DNA of 23,123 nucleotides from Thiomicrorhabdus sp034722175 (GCA_034722175.1 JAYENR010000036.1:1-23123), one strand, 5' to 3'; positions 1-8,932 are shown, counted from the first letter of the stretch. Made by a program: numbers and translations. The notes: generated by a model from the sequence alone, not told the origin.

Positions 1-95
1 TGGATAGGTTAAATAATAGGCCTAGGAAAACCAGAGGTGGTAAAACACCCAATGAATTATTTATGGGGCTGCAAGTTGATTTACTTGCAGCTTAA
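1..95 (+). CDS. IS30-family transposase, C-terminal end only
   Basis: The reading frame is open from the left edge (first full codon at 3) and stops at TAA 93-95. The 30 visible residues start DRLNNRPRKT and continue with a KTPNELF-type segment. This is the usual C-terminal signature of IS30-family DDE transposases (RLNNRPRK...KTPNE.F). Only the tail after the catalytic domain is inside the window, so whether the gene is intact cannot be judged. A hairpin with 9-bp arms (68-76 and 83-91, loop 77-82) covers the last codons. The assignment rests on the motif alone. Confidence 0.75.
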   Translation, partial: DRLNNRPRKTRGGKTPNELFMGLQVDLLAA

Positions 96-130
96 TTTAG
101 AAATTGCACTTATTACTTGAAAGCGCGATT
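1..130 (+). mobile_element. Right end of an IS30-type insertion sequence (partial)
   Basis: Following the transposase stop codon there is a short stretch containing TTGCACTTATTACTTGAA (105-122). It resembles the terminal inverted repeat that IS30 elements carry just after the transposase gene. The outer boundary is estimated near 125-130. The left end lies outside the window, so neither the repeat pairing nor a target duplication can be confirmed. Confidence 0.45.
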
Positions 131-415
131 TTTTTTGTTTTCATTGGTACGTCCTTTTCATTATATGGGATTATTTACCATTTATTTCGAAGCTAGCTTA
201 ATAGGGATTTAATTCCCTGTCAAGAACTTAATAGAAAAAACTTGTGGTAGCCCTAGAAAAAATAAACCGATTAGTCATGAACCGCTTACAAACGGATAAT
301 ACTGTTGTTTTTATAGAGTCAGGCCGAACCTAGACATGATAGGAAAGTCTCTTTGAAGAGCTGAGAACAGCCTAACGAGATATTTTGAAGAATTTTTCAA
401 GAAAATAAACTTTGC
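131..415. other. Non-coding stretch between IS30 end and batD
   Basis: No convincing reading frame, tRNA or strong hairpin was found. The stretch is AT-rich, has a weak inverted repeat (AGGGA at 203-207 and TCCCT at 214-218), and lies downstream of both flanking genes, which converge on it. It may be relic flanking DNA from the insertion. Confidence 0.5.
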
Positions 416-441
416 TCAAATAGACCAAAACGGCAAAGTTT
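407..441 (-). terminator. Weak candidate terminator of the bat operon
   Basis: AAACTTTGC (407-415) pairs with GCAAAGTTT (433-441). On the minus strand the hairpin overlaps the batD stop codon (416-418) and is followed by ATTTTC. The loop is long (17 nt) and the stem is AT-rich, so this is only a candidate. No better terminator was seen downstream of batD. Confidence 0.3.
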
Positions 442-1903
442 TTATCCAAGCTTGCGCTTGCCGTTGAATCTCTGGCCAATCTTGTTCTGAATCAGATTGT
501 GAATATAACGTTTGATTTAAGGATTCAATCAAAACCGATGGGGCTTTCGAGTTTGAATAACGTTGTTCATACCAATTCTGAAATGACTCAAGAGAAATCG
601 AACGAGCGACCTGTTCATTAGGTTTCAATATCGAGCGCTGTTGCTGCTGCCAATCTAACATTGCCGTAATCAACTGTTCTGCATTCTCAGCTTGCGTCAT
701 TGCTTGGCGTAATTTCCAGTTTAACCAGGCCTGTTTGGTTTGCCAAAGCAAAAAATACAGAACCGCTAAGCCCATAATCAACGCAACCCATTGCAAGATC
801 CAAACCAACCAAAATGGTAACGCAAACTGTGTTTCTGATGCCAGGGTTTGACTCTGTAACTTGCCACTCTTTACATCAAAATAGCGTAAATTTAGCTCGG
901 GTAAACTGAACAGGCCTGGTTGCAACACTCGATACGGTAAACGCACCGTTAAACGACTCTGCAAACCTTCTTCAGTCAAGCTTGTTTCAACTTCACGGCT
1001 ATCTGTTAACCACTCCAGCTTTTCATTATGCGGAATCTGAGCGATCAATTGATGCGCAATATGATCTAAAGTCGAAACATTCACCGATTCCCCAGTTAAC
1101 TGCCAGACCCAATGATTGAGATCACCAGAAAGCCGAATGTGACCTGAATTTTCGGCATCTAGACTGACCTGACCCACCGGGATATTGACAGGTAAAAAAC
1201 TCGGCAGAGGCTGAATGTGGATAATGTGTGGCGAATCAAAAAACAACCACCTCTTATTTGAGGTATTTTTAACCACCACCGCAGGCGATTGTATAACCGT
1301 GCTTTTGGTGGTTGTGATCAGACTATCTGTATTAAATTGAAAATTAGCGACTAGCACCGCCGTTTTACCGGATATCAGGCCGCCCGATTCTGAAACAGGT
1401 TGTGCCTGACTCTGAATATTCCAATCGTCATTTTCATTGGCTTGAAAACGCACCTGATTGGCATCATTAACCACCTCAACCGTGGCTCTCCATAATGTAT
1501 TTTCTGCAGTATAAATACTGGGTTTAGGAGGCTGCCAAACGATCGATACATCTGGATTTTCCTTAACCTCTATTTGAGTCGCCGGGATACGAATCGCACC
1601 CGCTTTCATCTCTGGAATCTCTACCAGACCTATTGATAATGGATAAAGTCGTAGGCGGATTCTATCCGAGCTGACATCAATTTCATGGATCGCAAACAGG
1701 TGTTTTAAGGCCGTTAAATCCAGTTTATCAAAGTCACGTATTGCTTGATCTCCCGAGATCGACAAGGTCACTCTATCTCCCAACATCAACTGTTTAGGGA
1801 AAATCCGAACCATCTCATCTTCTGCCGAAACCACGACACTCAGCAGAGATAAGATCACACCTAATCCCATTGGCATGGCAATCTGTTTAATCCAAGTTAC
1901 CAT
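416..1903 (-). CDS. batD: BatD-family protein
   Basis: 495 residues. It starts with a Sec-type signal peptide (hydrophobic about 11-26, cleavage likely after VSA near 27). A long beta-rich extracytoplasmic region follows, then one membrane segment at about 362-387 and a cytoplasmic tail. This is the architecture of BatD proteins of the Bacteroides aerotolerance/MoxR-VWA systems; sequence is weakly conserved in the family, so context carries weight. It is the last gene of the operon and overlaps the BatB-BatC gene by 7 nt (1897-1903). AGGAG lies about 8 nt before the ATG. By analogy the periplasmic part forms a complex with the VWA proteins at the inner membrane. The exact role is unknown. Two CAGGCCTG-type motifs lie inside the gene (726-733, 911-918). 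Confidence 0.8.
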   Translation of the reverse strand: MVTWIKQIAMPMGLGVILSLLSVVVSAEDEMVRIFPKQLMLGDRVTLSISGDQAIRDFDKLDLTALKHLFAIHEIDVSSDRIRLRLYPLSIGLVEIPEMKAGAIRIPATQIEVKENPDVSIVWQPPKPSIYTAENTLWRATVEVVNDANQVRFQANENDDWNIQSQAQPVSESGGLISGKTAVLVANFQFNTDSLITTTKSTVIQSPAVVVKNTSNKRWLFFDSPHIIHIQPLPSFLPVNIPVGQVSLDAENSGHIRLSGDLNHWVWQLTGESVNVSTLDHIAHQLIAQIPHNEKLEWLTDSREVETSLTEEGLQSRLTVRLPYRVLQPGLFSLPELNLRYFDVKSGKLQSQTLASETQFALPFWLVWILQWVALIMGLAVLYFLLWQTKQAWLNWKLRQAMTQAENAEQLITAMLDWQQQQRSILKPNEQVARSISLESFQNWYEQRYSNSKAPSVLIESLNQTLYSQSDSEQDWPEIQRQAQAWIKTLPFWSI

Positions 1904-3972
1904 GGTTGAACTCCTGGAATAGGGTGCGGTTGTGGCTGCGCCGCTTGAAAGCCCTCTTCACGTTCAAACAGTCGTTGCAACAACACTTTTTGCTGATCAT
2001 CAATTTGCTGTAACTGCTGCTGAAAAGCTTGCGCCCGTTGTAGCTGTTTTTGTTTCTCTATAATGGCATTGGCGGTAGCGGCAGCTGCTCGTTGATCTGC
2101 ATTCAACTTTGCAAGCTCTGTCGCCTGCAGTTCGTAATCTGTTGGATCCCCTTCCATTGGCAAGATCACCGCCTCTCCGCTACGATCACCGCCTATCGAA
2201 TCACCATCGGCACCAAACCCGGGGGTTTCGGAACTCGCATTAGGCTTTTCACCACCATAAAATGCGCCATCGTCACCACGCCCTTTTCCTGTATCCCCCT
2301 CTTCGCCTTCTTCGCCTTTACCTTGTTTTTTGGCTTGATTCGCTTGCTCAATTTTTAAGCGCTCCGATGCAAGCGCTAAATTGTGTTGTGCTTGAGAGTA
2401 GGTTGATTGATACAGTAAAGCTTGCTGATAAGACTCAATCGCCTGAGGCAGTAGATTAGTCAAATAATAGCTATTCCCTAAATTGAATAACGCTTTGGCG
2501 CGTGCTGAATCTTGATTGGCCATTAAGGCTGCTTGCCTAAAATATAAAACCGCAGATTCTAAATCTTCTGCTTTATAAGCCGCAGAACCAGCCCCCATCC
2601 AACCATCGTAATTATTGATCTGATCGTACAACGCAGTGGCAAGTTCGTAATCTTGAGCTTGATAGGCATCATAGGCTTGTTGTTGGATCGCGACCTTAGA
2701 ACCGCTGGTGGTTTGTGCGAATACTGACTGAGAAAACAAGCTGACAGCCAGTATTAAAGCCACCAAACCTAATAGGCTGTTTGAAGATAATGTGTGACTC
2801 CTCTCATCTGCTTTTGTCTGTAATGAACCAATCGATAATGGATAGAAAGCTAATAGTAAAGCCAAGGCCGCCAGCACCATAAATGGCTGGGCAAACTCTT
2901 GCCAGTTTTGTTGATTACTGGATTGACTCCGCTCACCGGCAGGCAAGGTAACTTCGGCCAATAAGCGTTGCATAAATTCACGGTTTTCTGAACCACGTAA
3001 ATAACTGCCCTGTAAATTATGCGCCCATTTTTTTAAGCTCATCTCTTCTAATCGGCTTTGCACCAACACGCCACTGGTATGCAATTTACCGCTAGAGTGG
3101 GTATCATCAGGTAACGTACTGGGTGTCGGTTGCCCAATCCCCACCATAATGATTTTAACCCCAGTCTGACTGGCTCGCATATCTTTGGCAAACGGCAGCT
3201 CTTTCACCACACTCGGCAAAGGCGGAGCTTGCCAGAATACAGGGTTACCATTGGTTAAGACCACCATCACTTTGGCTTGACCTGCTGTTTTGCTTAAATG
3301 ATTCACACCCGCAATCAATGCCAGTTCTAACCAACTCCCCTGAGTCGGCATCATATTCGGTTCAAGCAAATCTAAACTGTGCTGAAACAAACCACGATCA
3401 AAACTAAGCGGTGACACTAAATGGGGCTGACCAGCAAAGCCCATTAATGCCATTCGGTCATCCGGTTGTAAGGCATTCTTTAAACTTTCCACCAGGCTTT
3501 TCGCGTGTAAAAAACGATTTGGATAGACATCGTCTGCCGTCATGGAGTGAGATAGATCCATCACCACCAAGACGTCCACCCCCGCTCGACTGGACTCCAT
3601 TTCTGAGAGCTGTAAACTTCTAGGCCCCGCAACCGCAACCATCAAACAAACCCAGGCAAGCGCCAATAAACGTAGCGGTGAAATAAGCCGTTTAAGCCGA
3701 TTGAAAGCCTTTAAAATAACAACTGAAATTACCGTAAAAATACCTTTTTCAGACTGAACAGGCCTGGTCAGTTTAGAAAATGAAGGCTCCGAAGAAACCT
3801 GCACCCAAGGCCATAAATGCGCATCGGCATAACCTTGTTTGTTTTTACGTAGTAGTAAAGACATCCATAGCATCATAATAACTGGCGCAAATATGCCCCA
3901 CAACCACAATGGTGCTCGCCACTGTAATTGACCACTCAGGAATGCATTCAGGAAATCCGCTAATTCATTCAT
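1897..3972 (-). CDS. batB: BatB-BatC fusion: membrane VWA domain plus TPR domain
   Basis: 691 residues in two parts. The BatB part has membrane segments at about 20-41 and 100-116, a von Willebrand A domain at about 130-345 with the first MIDAS motif D139-L-S-H-S143, and a closing membrane segment at about 361-382. The BatC part starts with a second hydrophobic stretch (about 399-417) ending VFAQ, which looks like a leftover signal peptide. TPR repeats follow at about 428-540, then a Gly/Glu/Asp-rich low-complexity linker (about 548-605) and a Gln-rich helical tail. The later MIDAS positions look altered: PLS at 188-190 where PLT is usual, and TNG at 240-242 where TDG is usual. The start overlaps the BatA stop as ATGA (3969-3972), behind a strong AGGAGG. 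BatB and BatC are separate genes in several bacteria and fused in others. Confidence 0.85.
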   Translation of the reverse strand: MNELADFLNAFLSGQLQWRAPLWLWGIFAPVIMMLWMSLLLRKNKQGYADAHLWPWVQVSSEPSFSKLTRPVQSEKGIFTVISVVILKAFNRLKRLISPLRLLALAWVCLMVAVAGPRSLQLSEMESSRAGVDVLVVMDLSHSMTADDVYPNRFLHAKSLVESLKNALQPDDRMALMGFAGQPHLVSPLSFDRGLFQHSLDLLEPNMMPTQGSWLELALIAGVNHLSKTAGQAKVMVVLTNGNPVFWQAPPLPSVVKELPFAKDMRASQTGVKIIMVGIGQPTPSTLPDDTHSSGKLHTSGVLVQSRLEEMSLKKWAHNLQGSYLRGSENREFMQRLLAEVTLPAGERSQSSNQQNWQEFAQPFMVLAALALLLAFYPLSIGSLQTKADERSHTLSSNSLLGLVALILAVSLFSQSVFAQTTSGSKVAIQQQAYDAYQAQDYELATALYDQINNYDGWMGAGSAAYKAEDLESAVLYFRQAALMANQDSARAKALFNLGNSYYLTNLLPQAIESYQQALLYQSTYSQAQHNLALASERLKIEQANQAKKQGKGEEGEEGDTGKGRGDDGAFYGGEKPNASSETPGFGADGDSIGGDRSGEAVILPMEGDPTDYELQATELAKLNADQRAAAATANAIIEKQKQLQRAQAFQQQLQQIDDQQKVLLQRLFEREEGFQAAQPQPHPIPGVQPW

Positions 3973-5120
3973 AACGGACCTCCTTCTAATTCTGTATTAT
4001 CTGACGCTTTCGCTTTACGCTGGCTGCCAAAAAGCACACTCAATAAGCCATACAAAGCAAAAGCCAATACACTGAATGTTAACGGCACAAAATATAGGAC
4101 AATTTTCTGTGGTGGATTAGGTGGTGCAATATAGGGCACCCCCACCGACTGATCAATTTTAGTCAATACTTTTTGTAAGTCATCACCACTGCCAATTCGA
4201 TAATATTCACCCAAAGTTTCACTGGCAATTTGTTGCAGTGAAGCCGACTCCAAAGGTTGATACAACAAGCCAGAATAGACACGTTTATCGGCCTCTTCAC
4301 TGCTGGCACCTACCCCTACGGTATAGATCGGCACATTCATAGTTTGAGCGTAATTAATCGCCTCGTTGATCTTTAGGCGACTGGTTTGTGATGAACCATC
4401 ACTAATCAACACCACCACACGTTTTAAGGTGTCTTTATCAGCCTGGCTGTCCATTGCCAACTCATTCTGTTTTAACGCCAAACCTAACGCTTCACCCATC
4501 GCTTCATCAGTACGACCTGCTAAATATGGCTTCAAACGTTTTAAGTTCAAACGTGCCGCGGTTTGATCACCCGTTAATGGCATTAAGGTATAGGCCTGTT
4601 TGGCATAAATAACAAATCCAAAACGATTTCCAGTCAGGCCTGATATAAATTGATCCAAAACGGTTTTAACCACTTCAATTCGTTGCGTAGCCTGACCATT
4701 GACTTGGTAATCTGGCAGTAAAAAAGAGGCGGAACTTTCAATCACAAACACCACATCACGTACGGTTTTTTGCTGTGGTTTAGGATCCGATTGTTGCAGT
4801 TTAATTGGCTGTGCTAGGGCTATTGCCAAGCTGACAATGATGAGCACGCGTAGTAATTGCAGCAAAAGATTAAAAACGGAAAACTGGCTTTTGACAGATT
4901 TAACCGATCTGCTTGTCAGACTCTGCAGATGAATCAACGGATGCTTAAAGACAAACTGGCGTTGGCTCTGCTGTTGAGCCAAATCATCTTGGCCGCCGAC
5001 TCCTAGGTGTAGTAACCAAAAAATTGGTAAGAGTAAAATAAGCCAAAACCATAAAGGGCTCTCAAACTGATCGACCTGAAAGTTCACACTGCTGAGTAAA
5101 CCGATGATTACTGTTTCCAT
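3969..5120 (-). CDS. batA: BatA-like membrane VWA-domain protein
   Basis: 383 residues. Membrane segments at about 22-40 and 87-104 precede a von Willebrand A domain at about 121-325, and a C-terminal membrane segment follows at about 340-364. This is the BatA layout, with the VWA domain outside the membrane. MIDAS metal-site residues: the first motif reads E128-S-S-A-S132 where D-x-S-x-S is normal. T183 (PLTGD) and D241 (LISDGSS) are present. The Asp-to-Glu change may weaken or alter metal binding. GAGGAGG lies just before the ATG. The start overlaps the end of the DUF4381-like gene by 13 nt (5108-5120), which fits translational coupling. BatA is expected to work with BatB and the MoxR ATPase. 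Confidence 0.82.
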   Translation of the reverse strand: METVIIGLLSSVNFQVDQFESPLWFWLILLLPIFWLLHLGVGGQDDLAQQQSQRQFVFKHPLIHLQSLTSRSVKSVKSQFSVFNLLLQLLRVLIIVSLAIALAQPIKLQQSDPKPQQKTVRDVVFVIESSASFLLPDYQVNGQATQRIEVVKTVLDQFISGLTGNRFGFVIYAKQAYTLMPLTGDQTAARLNLKRLKPYLAGRTDEAMGEALGLALKQNELAMDSQADKDTLKRVVVLISDGSSQTSRLKINEAINYAQTMNVPIYTVGVGASSEEADKRVYSGLLYQPLESASLQQIASETLGEYYRIGSGDDLQKVLTKIDQSVGVPYIAPPNPPQKIVLYFVPLTFSVLAFALYGLLSVLFGSQRKAKASDNTELEGGPL

Positions 5121-5623
5121 CGTTCCTCCTCAATTTGAACTTTGCCCGTACCCGCTTTTAAATTGGGTAAAATCGAAAGCTGTTTCAATAACTGTTCTGC
5201 TTGCTGGATTAAATCCAAATAGGTTTCACGTGAAACAGGCTGTTTAGAAAATGCGGCCTGATTAAGGTGATCCATTAACGTGTTTAAATCTGATTCAAGC
5301 AAAGCTGTTTGCTGCTTGCGTGAAATCGCTATCCAACTTTTAAACTGTTTCAGCCAAATATACAGTTTCCACACTTGGGGTTTCGTGACGCTTTGTTTGA
5401 TCATAGACAAATTTTTAGACAAGGCCTTAAGTTGCCATTTCAAAACCAGTGGACGATACCAACGAGAACCCAAATAGAGAACCACAACCAAAACCAATAG
5501 ACCTGCCAATAACCAACCTATACTTTCAAACCAAAATTGCCAATCGACACCCGGTACAATCAGCGGTTCAATATCATAAATTTCATTAACGTCGGTTATT
5601 TCTGTTTGCAGTTTATCGGCCAT
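5108..5623 (-). CDS. DUF4381-like single-pass membrane protein
   Basis: 171 residues from the ATG at 5621-5623 (MADKLQ). An in-frame start further upstream (5662) would overlap the DUF58 gene by 50 nt. The later start overlaps it by only 11 nt and has AGGGTG about 8 nt before it, so it is preferred. One membrane segment lies at about 32-51. Before it is a short acidic N-terminus and after it a helical, probably cytoplasmic, domain. Small proteins of this kind (DUF4381 type) sit between the DUF58 and BatA genes in many MoxR-Bat operons; their function is unknown. A near-perfect parS palindrome lies inside the gene (5222-5237), encoding part of PVSRET. Confidence 0.72.
   Translation of the reverse strand: MADKLQTEITDVNEIYDIEPLIVPGVDWQFWFESIGWLLAGLLVLVVVLYLGSRWYRPLVLKWQLKALSKNLSMIKQSVTKPQVWKLYIWLKQFKSWIAISRKQQTALLESDLNTLMDHLNQAAFSKQPVSRETYLDLIQQAEQLLKQLSILPNLKAGTGKVQIEEERWKQ
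5222..5237. promoter_or_regulatory. parS-like ParB-binding site 1
   Basis: The sequence is GGTTTCACGTGAAACA. Positions 5223-5236 form a perfect 14-bp palindrome GTTTCACGTGAAAC. The established chromosomal parS consensus is TGTTTCACGTGAAACA, so this site matches 15 of 16 positions. It lies inside the DUF4381-like gene. A second copy of the 14-bp core is at 16250-16263. One such 14-mer is not expected by chance in a window this size. Confidence 0.75.
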
Positions 5624-6605
5624 GACTGTCACCCTGCTGTAACTGACCCAATTGAGCATCACTTAACAAACTGGTTACCGATACACCTGCGGCTTTAAGC
5701 TTAGTTTGTTGCTGCTGAAAAAACTGCTCTGACCAGGCCTGGTAGGATTCAATTGATTGCGAACCACTTAACGCATAGCGTTCACCACTCACCATCGATT
5801 CAAGCTGAACTCCCTGCTGAGCAGGTAAAACCACTTCTGCCCGATCTTGCACCCAAATTGCTTGAATATCCGCCAATTGCTGCAAAGAAGTTAAGATTTC
5901 TACACTTTGTGTATTCAGGTCGTGGAAATCACTAATCAAAATCACGCGTGATCCAGGCTGAATACGATGGGTTAAATCCAGTAATACATCATTTAAATGC
6001 GGTTCAAAACCGATATTTTTGATTGGTGGACAAGGTAAAGAAAAACACTCCATTAAATGCTCAAAAGACCCACGGCCTTCAAAGGTTGGCGTAAAGGTAA
6101 CCTCTTCTGCCAATCGTGCGCCCTCTACTGGAATATTCGATTGTTGAGCCATCCATAAATAGTAACCTGCGACTCTAACAGCTTGCTCCGCTTTTAGGCG
6201 TGTTCGGGTTCCAAAACGCATGGTTTGACGGTGATCGACCAAGATAAACCAGTTTTCTTGACGCTCCTCTTGATACAGCTTGGTATAAGCTTGACCGGTT
6301 TTCGCCATCAGCTTCCAGTTAATCCGGCGGATTTCATCACCGATCTGATAAGGACGGCTCTCTTCATACTCCAGACCTGCTCCCATAAACCGGCTAGTTT
6401 GCTCCCCTTGTCTTAAGGCTTCACTACTATGTAAATTGACTGGTAACGACAGTGATAAATGAGAGAGTTCAGAAGCGAGTTGATTGATTTGTTGAGTAGA
6501 CAGAATAGGTTGATCAAGCTTGTTTGAGACATCAACTGACCGAACCATGCGGTCAAATTGACCCCATAGTTTTTTTAGTACTTGCTGTATGCCTGAAGTC
6601 GCCAT
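5613..6605 (-). CDS. DUF58 family protein
   Basis: 330 residues, no membrane segment, probably cytoplasmic. The DUF58 signature is clear: G77-LEYEESRPYQIGD-90, then IRRINWKLMAKTG, then a VWA-like first strand ILVDHRQTMRFG at 121-132. In many DUF58 proteins the corresponding motif is D-x-S-x-SM; here D124-H-R-Q-T-M129 lacks the first serine, so the metal site may be degenerate. The gene begins 36 nt after moxR with CGGAG before the ATG, and overlaps the next gene by 11 nt. DUF58 proteins occur with MoxR ATPases and VWA proteins and are thought to work as their partners; the molecular job is not settled. Confidence 0.85.
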   Translation of the reverse strand: MATSGIQQVLKKLWGQFDRMVRSVDVSNKLDQPILSTQQINQLASELSHLSLSLPVNLHSSEALRQGEQTSRFMGAGLEYEESRPYQIGDEIRRINWKLMAKTGQAYTKLYQEERQENWFILVDHRQTMRFGTRTRLKAEQAVRVAGYYLWMAQQSNIPVEGARLAEEVTFTPTFEGRGSFEHLMECFSLPCPPIKNIGFEPHLNDVLLDLTHRIQPGSRVILISDFHDLNTQSVEILTSLQQLADIQAIWVQDRAEVVLPAQQGVQLESMVSGERYALSGSQSIESYQAWSEQFFQQQQTKLKAAGVSVTSLLSDAQLGQLQQGDSHGR

Positions 6606-6641
6606 CTTAAAGCTCCGATTTATTCACATTCATAATAAATG

Positions 6642-7622
6642 TTAAGCCGCAGATTCAGTTAAAGGCACAGGCACCAATTCAATAATCTTTTCAATAATGG
6701 AGTCGGCAGTAAATTGCTGTGCTCGACCACTAAAGCTAATAATTAAACGATGACGTAATACGTCTGGTAACAGAGTGATAACATCATCTGGTGTCACAAA
6801 GTCACGTCCTTGCAACCAAGCGTAAGCGCTGGCTGCATGCAACAACGCAATCGACGCACGTGGAGAAGCACCCACCTCCAACACACTTTCCAAGGCTTTA
6901 TCCAGTTGACCTAATTTTCGGGTGGCCGCTACCAATGCCACCATATACTTTTCAATCGGCTCAGAGACGTACTGCTCAGAAACCGAATGACGAGCATGCA
7001 TGACATTTTCAGGCGTTAAAAATGCCGCTAACTTCTCTTTATCTTCACCAAAATGATGCGCTCGATCTCGGCGTAAAATCTCTAACTCTTCCGCTTCATC
7101 CGGATATTCCAAAACAAGATGTAACATAAAACGATCTAACTGGGCTTCTGGCAAAGGATAGGTTCCATTTTGCTCAAGCGGATTCTGGGTGGCCATGACT
7201 AAAAACATCTCAGGGAGTGCTCGAGTTTGCCCCCCTGCGGTTACCTGTTTTTCTGCCATCGCTTCCAATAAGGCTGACTGAACTTTGGGTGGGGCACGGT
7301 TAATTTCATCTGCCAACACAATCTCATTAAAGATCGGCCCTTTTACAAAACTTAATGCACCGGTGTTCACGTCCAAAACCTCAGACCCCATGACATCACC
7401 CGGCATTAGATCGGGTGTGAATTGAATCCGCTGAAAGCTCGCATGCACGCCATTCGCCAAGGTTTTAACAGCGGTGGTTTTGGCCAGGCCTGGTGGCCCT
7501 TCGAGTAGAACATGCCCGCCCGTCAACAGGGCGATCAGCATCTTATCCAACAAGGCTTCTTGCCCAACAATGACGTTCTGCAAATGCTGCTTTAATGTTT
7601 GAAACTCTGCTTGCGTAGACAT
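6642..7622 (-). CDS. moxR: MoxR-family AAA+ ATPase
   Basis: 326 residues. Walker A is G42-PPGLAK-T49, Walker B is IVLADE (D105, E106), sensor-1 asparagine is in ATQNP (N147), and the conserved PEAQLDRFM segment follows at 158-166. Length and motifs are those of the MRP/MoxR subgroup. It likely acts in the cytoplasm as a chaperone-like ATPase that remodels or activates partner proteins carrying VWA domains, here the BatA and BatB products. It is followed after 36 nt by the DUF58 gene and preceded after 25 nt by the MFS gene, so all may share a transcript. A CCAGGCCTGG motif (7484-7493) encodes part of the Walker A loop. Confidence 0.93.
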   Translation of the reverse strand: MSTQAEFQTLKQHLQNVIVGQEALLDKMLIALLTGGHVLLEGPPGLAKTTAVKTLANGVHASFQRIQFTPDLMPGDVMGSEVLDVNTGALSFVKGPIFNEIVLADEINRAPPKVQSALLEAMAEKQVTAGGQTRALPEMFLVMATQNPLEQNGTYPLPEAQLDRFMLHLVLEYPDEAEELEILRRDRAHHFGEDKEKLAAFLTPENVMHARHSVSEQYVSEPIEKYMVALVAATRKLGQLDKALESVLEVGASPRASIALLHAASAYAWLQGRDFVTPDDVITLLPDVLRHRLIISFSGRAQQFTADSIIEKIIELVPVPLTESAA

Positions 7623-7647
7623 ATCTCTATTCCTAACTTCTCTGTAT

Positions 7648-8922
7648 TTATGCGGCCTGATCTTCGGGGTTTTCTTTCACCCAAAACGCCACCAATAACC
7701 CTGATAATAACATTGCTATTGCAACCAATTCAAAGGCACTTTCAATCTGGCCGGTCATTTGTGCCACCACGCCCATTAAAAGCGCCCCTAAAGCGTACCC
7801 TAAATCACGCCAAAAACGGTAAATGCCTAACAGACTGGCTCGTTCATGAGCACAACTATTATCCGCAACAGCAGCCCCTAAGGTTGGATATAACATCGCC
7901 ATCCCTACACCAATCATAGCGGCTTCCACGCTCCATAACCAAATAGTCTCGGTATGAATGAGTGCATAAGCCCCTAGACCACATAGCCACATGCCGCCAA
8001 TAATGAGTTTTTTTCTGCCAACTCTATCGGATAAGGGTCCAGTAACCAGTTGAGAGCCTCCCCAAACAACCCCATAAACCGTAATAATAGCACTGGCCTC
8101 AATCAAAGAAATACCTTGAGATAATAAATACACTGGCAATAGCACCCAAACTAAGGCATCGACAAACTTTTCTACTAGGCCTGCTTGGTTTAAAGCAATC
8201 AAAGGACGGTTTTGCCAAGTCGCAAAAGCAAATAATACTTGAAAAGACCGATTTTCTACTTGGTCTGCAACCTTTGATAAAGACTTATGCACGTGTACAT
8301 CCGACCACGCTTTTGTCTCTTTAATATGGAAGGAGGCTAAATACAGCCCTAACAGCAATACCACTAACGAAAACCCAAACAACGCCTCTCTAGCCCCTAG
8401 CCATTCCGCCAAACTGGCTACGATCAAACCAGCAATCCCCACCGCTGCATAACCAGAAAATTCATTTAATCCGTTAACCAATCCTCTCTGCGAAGTTTGC
8501 GCCAAATCCAACTTACTATTCAATGCCATTGACCAGCTTAACCCTTGGTTAAGCCCCAAAAAAACCGTTGCGGCAATAATCCAATACCAGTTAGGGGCTA
8601 GGTACAACATAATCGGAATCGGTAAAGCCACTATCCAACCCGCAATCAGTACAGGGCGACGTCCATATCGATCCGATAAAGATCCAGCAAATAGATTCAT
8701 GGTGGCTTTAACCAAGCCAAACACCACCACAAAAGTAGTCAATAATAGAAACTGCTGCTCTGCTAGACCAAACTCGTCCGTGGCCATGGCAGGTAATACC
8801 GTACGCGTTAAACCAATCATGCAACCCACTAAGAATACCTGAATTAACTGGTGCAGAAACTGAGTTTGATTTAGACGAATACCATGCCGAACTGTATCGT
8901 TTTCAATATTAATGTGATGCAC
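7648..8922 (-). CDS. Major facilitator superfamily transporter
   Basis: 424 residues, about 12 membrane segments. The MFS motif A appears twice, as expected for the two halves: GSLSDRYGRRP between helices 2 and 3, and GPLSDRVGRKK between helices 8 and 9. The start codon is GTG (8920-8922), with GGAAG shortly before it; no better in-frame ATG exists upstream. The substrate is not evident. The gene is divergent from the hydrolase/ArsR-rhodanese pair and its promoter is overlapped by an inverted repeat, so it is probably controlled by that regulator. Only 25 nt separate it from moxR and no terminator is visible, so it may be the first gene of the MoxR-Bat transcript. Confidence 0.85.
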   Translation of the reverse strand: MHHINIENDTVRHGIRLNQTQFLHQLIQVFLVGCMIGLTRTVLPAMATDEFGLAEQQFLLLTTFVVVFGLVKATMNLFAGSLSDRYGRRPVLIAGWIVALPIPIMLYLAPNWYWIIAATVFLGLNQGLSWSMALNSKLDLAQTSQRGLVNGLNEFSGYAAVGIAGLIVASLAEWLGAREALFGFSLVVLLLGLYLASFHIKETKAWSDVHVHKSLSKVADQVENRSFQVLFAFATWQNRPLIALNQAGLVEKFVDALVWVLLPVYLLSQGISLIEASAIITVYGVVWGGSQLVTGPLSDRVGRKKLIIGGMWLCGLGAYALIHTETIWLWSVEAAMIGVGMAMLYPTLGAAVADNSCAHERASLLGIYRFWRDLGYALGALLMGVVAQMTGQIESAFELVAIAMLLSGLLVAFWVKENPEDQAA

Positions 8923-8932
8923 AGATCTTCCA

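Noticed and set aside
2050..3623. Plus-strand reading frames inside the BatB-BatC gene
   Set aside because: They are antisense to a well-supported gene with domain motifs and have no recognisable features.
5624..5662. Longer N-terminus of the DUF4381-like gene
   Set aside because: It would overlap the DUF58 gene by 50 nt; the ATG at 5623 has a better ribosome site and an 11-nt overlap.
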